From: Actinomyces procaprae | GTDB taxonomy: Bacteria > Actinomycetota > Actinomycetes > Actinomycetales > Actinomycetaceae | Length of the DNA: 64,000 nt | Direction of reading: 5' to 3' | NCBI RefSeq assembly: GCF_004798665.1 | Contig: NZ_CP039292.1 | Coordinates: 992,001-1,056,000 of the forward strand | Part shown: positions 62,795-64,000 of the stretch, one piece after another | Layout: each line of letters starts with the position of its first letter | Position numbering within the stretch: position 1 is the stretch's first letter | Notes under the pieces: generated by a model | What the model saw: the letters and a program-made list of their open reading frames with translations, nothing else | Database searches by the model: none | What the model was told of the DNA's origin: nothing | Translations under genes and position numbers: made by a program

Positions 62795-63148
62795 GAATGC
62801 TCCTTCGGTGGTAGTTGCGAACGTTCTGGGAACCACGGTGCGAGCCGCGGGCTCCAGCACGATTCTTCCACCGCGGGCCGGGGGGCCAGAAATCGGGGAG
62901 GTGCCGCGGTGCCGCGATGCGGTGCCCGGAGCGGGCCGTGCCCCGCGGAGTCCCGACGGCGTAGTACCTAGGACCCAGGTAAACCTCCGGCGATGATCGG
63001 TGTGTTCACTCTGGTGAGCGATGCGATCGCTACCTCTTGACTGAACCGCTCAACTGATGCAGTATTGCCGTGTCGGAATGATCGCAACGATCGTTCGCGG
63101 TCCCCTGTGTGAGTGGACCGTTCAGTTTCGAGATACAAGGAGGTATCC
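62795..63148. other. divergent intergenic region, pepN / MFS transporter
   Basis: 354 bp without a gene. It carries the palindrome AACGATCGTT (63086-63095) inside a longer imperfect repeat with GATCG and TCGCG words, about 55 nt before the MFS start, which could be an operator for a GntR- or LacI-type regulator. The right end is A/T richer than the surroundings. Confidence 0.5.
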
Positions 63149-64000
63149 ATGACGGCACCAGCAGACATCCGGGTACGCAGGGCGGGCAGGACCAACTGGC
63201 GTTGGGTCGTCGCCGTCGTCTGCGCCATCGGACTGGCCATCAACTACATCGATCGCTCCGCGATCTCGGTGTCATTGCCCTACATGACCAAGGACTTCGA
63301 CATCACCCCCGGTGAGCAGGGGCTCATCCTGTCCGCCTTCTCCTGGTCCTACGCAGTCATGCAGATCCCCGCGGGCTCACTGATCGACAAGTTCGGCGAG
63401 CGCGTCATGTTCGGCGCCTCCGTGTTCGTGTGGTCGGTGTGCACCGGGGCCACCTTCCTGGTCAGCAGCTTCGCCATGCTGTTCGGGCTCCGGCTCGGAC
63501 TCGGAATCGGTGAGTCGGGCGCATACCCGGCCTCCGCCAAGACCGTCTCACGCTGGTTCCCCCAGCGGGAACGCGCCCGCGCCACCTCCGTCTACGACTC
63601 CGGCGCGCGCATCGGCTCCGCCATAGCAACACCGGTGATCGCCGGAATCATCGGCCTGTGGGGCTGGCGCTGGGTCTTCCTGATCGCCGGCGTGCTCGGG
63701 ATCCTGTGGGCCCTGGGCTGGTGGGGGCTGTACCGGCGGCCGGAACTCGTCGACTCGATCGGCGAGGAGGAGATGGCCATCATCAACGAGGGACGTGCCG
63801 AGGAGGAGCGCGCAGCGGCCGCGGCAGGCACGGAGAAGGCCATCCCAGTGATCGTGCTGCTGCGCAAGCGCGCCGTGTGGGCCATGATGATCGGCTTCTT
63901 CTGCGTGAACTTCGCAGTGACATTCTTCCTCACCTGGTTCCCCACCTACCTCGTGGACGAGCGGGGCTTCGACCTGCTCAAGCTCGGCGCCTTCGGGGCC
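63149..64000 (+). CDS. MFS transporter, ACS family (5' part)
   Basis: The first 284 residues of a major facilitator superfamily permease; the gene runs past the window. Six membrane helices of the N-terminal half and part of the second half are visible. Signature segments are NYIDRSAISVSLPYM after helix 1, the loop motif GSLIDKFGERVM (motif A) and GESGAYPASAKTVSRWFP (helix 4-5), the pattern of the anion:cation symporter group that includes GudP/ExuT-like hexuronate and glucarate transporters. The ATG has AAGGAGG at good spacing. The substrate, likely a sugar acid, is inferred from the family only. Confidence 0.88.
   Translation, partial: MTAPADIRVRRAGRTNWRWVVAVVCAIGLAINYIDRSAISVSLPYMTKDFDITPGEQGLILSAFSWSYAVMQIPAGSLIDKFGERVMFGASVFVWSVCTGATFLVSSFAMLFGLRLGLGIGESGAYPASAKTVSRWFPQRERARATSVYDSGARIGSAIATPVIAGIIGLWGWRWVFLIAGVLGILWALGWWGLYRRPELVDSIGEEEMAIINEGRAEEERAAAAAGTEKAIPVIVLLRKRAVWAMMIGFFCVNFAVTFFLTWFPTYLVDERGFDLLKLGAFGA

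Overview
The window is high-GC DNA (roughly 70% by eye, not computed) from an actinobacterium, most likely Actinomyces or a close relative in Actinomycetaceae. Reasons: small actinobacterial marker proteins (DUF3117, DUF3107), an AdnAB-type helicase-nuclease pair, a DUF6318 lipoprotein, a Tad pilus locus of actinobacterial type, a LAXTG-anchored surface protein, and many genes whose -10 box lies 6-7 nt before the start codon, implying leaderless mRNAs. No rRNA, tRNA, CRISPR array, prophage or complete insertion sequence was recognised.

Layout. 1-5003: nucleoside uptake and deoxynucleoside salvage (two ABC permeases, cdd, deoA, a C39-like putative cysteine peptidase, deoC). 5211-9054: metal ABC transporter whose promoter carries a perfect palindrome exactly between -35 and -10. 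9020-19000: housekeeping and stress genes (phosphohexomutase, LOG protein, DUF3117, O-methyltransferase, TatB, Mrp ATPase, DUF1003, soluble MgtE/CBS protein, YflT-like protein, TIM-barrel isomerase). 19007-24647: CDF efflux, Xaa-Pro aminopeptidase, Gfo/Idh/MocA oxidoreductase, PHP phosphoesterase, MarC. 24752-30745: DEAD-box helicase, ferritin-like protein, TauE/SafE permease, a frameshifted PKD-type protein with a DUF6318 lipoprotein, DUF3107. 30745-32006: repeat-rich DNA without a convincing gene. 32006-39030: adnA-adnB. 39019-45369: a phosphotransferase lacking a key Asp, then a Tad pilus operon. 45563-51769: prfB, a RelE/Phd pair with a broken antitoxin, an S66 peptidase, a CPBP protease and ettA. 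51963-53355: a frameshifted LAXTG surface protein. 53827-60041: thioesterase, PTS enzyme I, free-standing EIIB and EIIA, malQ. 60206-62794: pepN. 63149-end: an MFS transporter cut by the window edge.

How the parts fit. The first operon imports nucleosides, deaminates cytidine, cleaves pyrimidine nucleosides and sends deoxyribose-phosphate to glycolysis. The PTS pieces and malQ form a carbohydrate block; HPr and EIIC are not in this window. The helicase, ferritin-like protein, DUF3107 and adnAB neighbourhood resembles the Mycobacterium tuberculosis rhlE-to-adnAB region as I recall it.

Less expected items: a family of 120-122 bp palindromic miniature elements (three copies), a second dispersed repeat (four copies), a 23-bp tandem repeat related to a long perfect hairpin, three single-base frame disruptions in accessory genes (one at a G7 tract), and the metal-transporter promoter.
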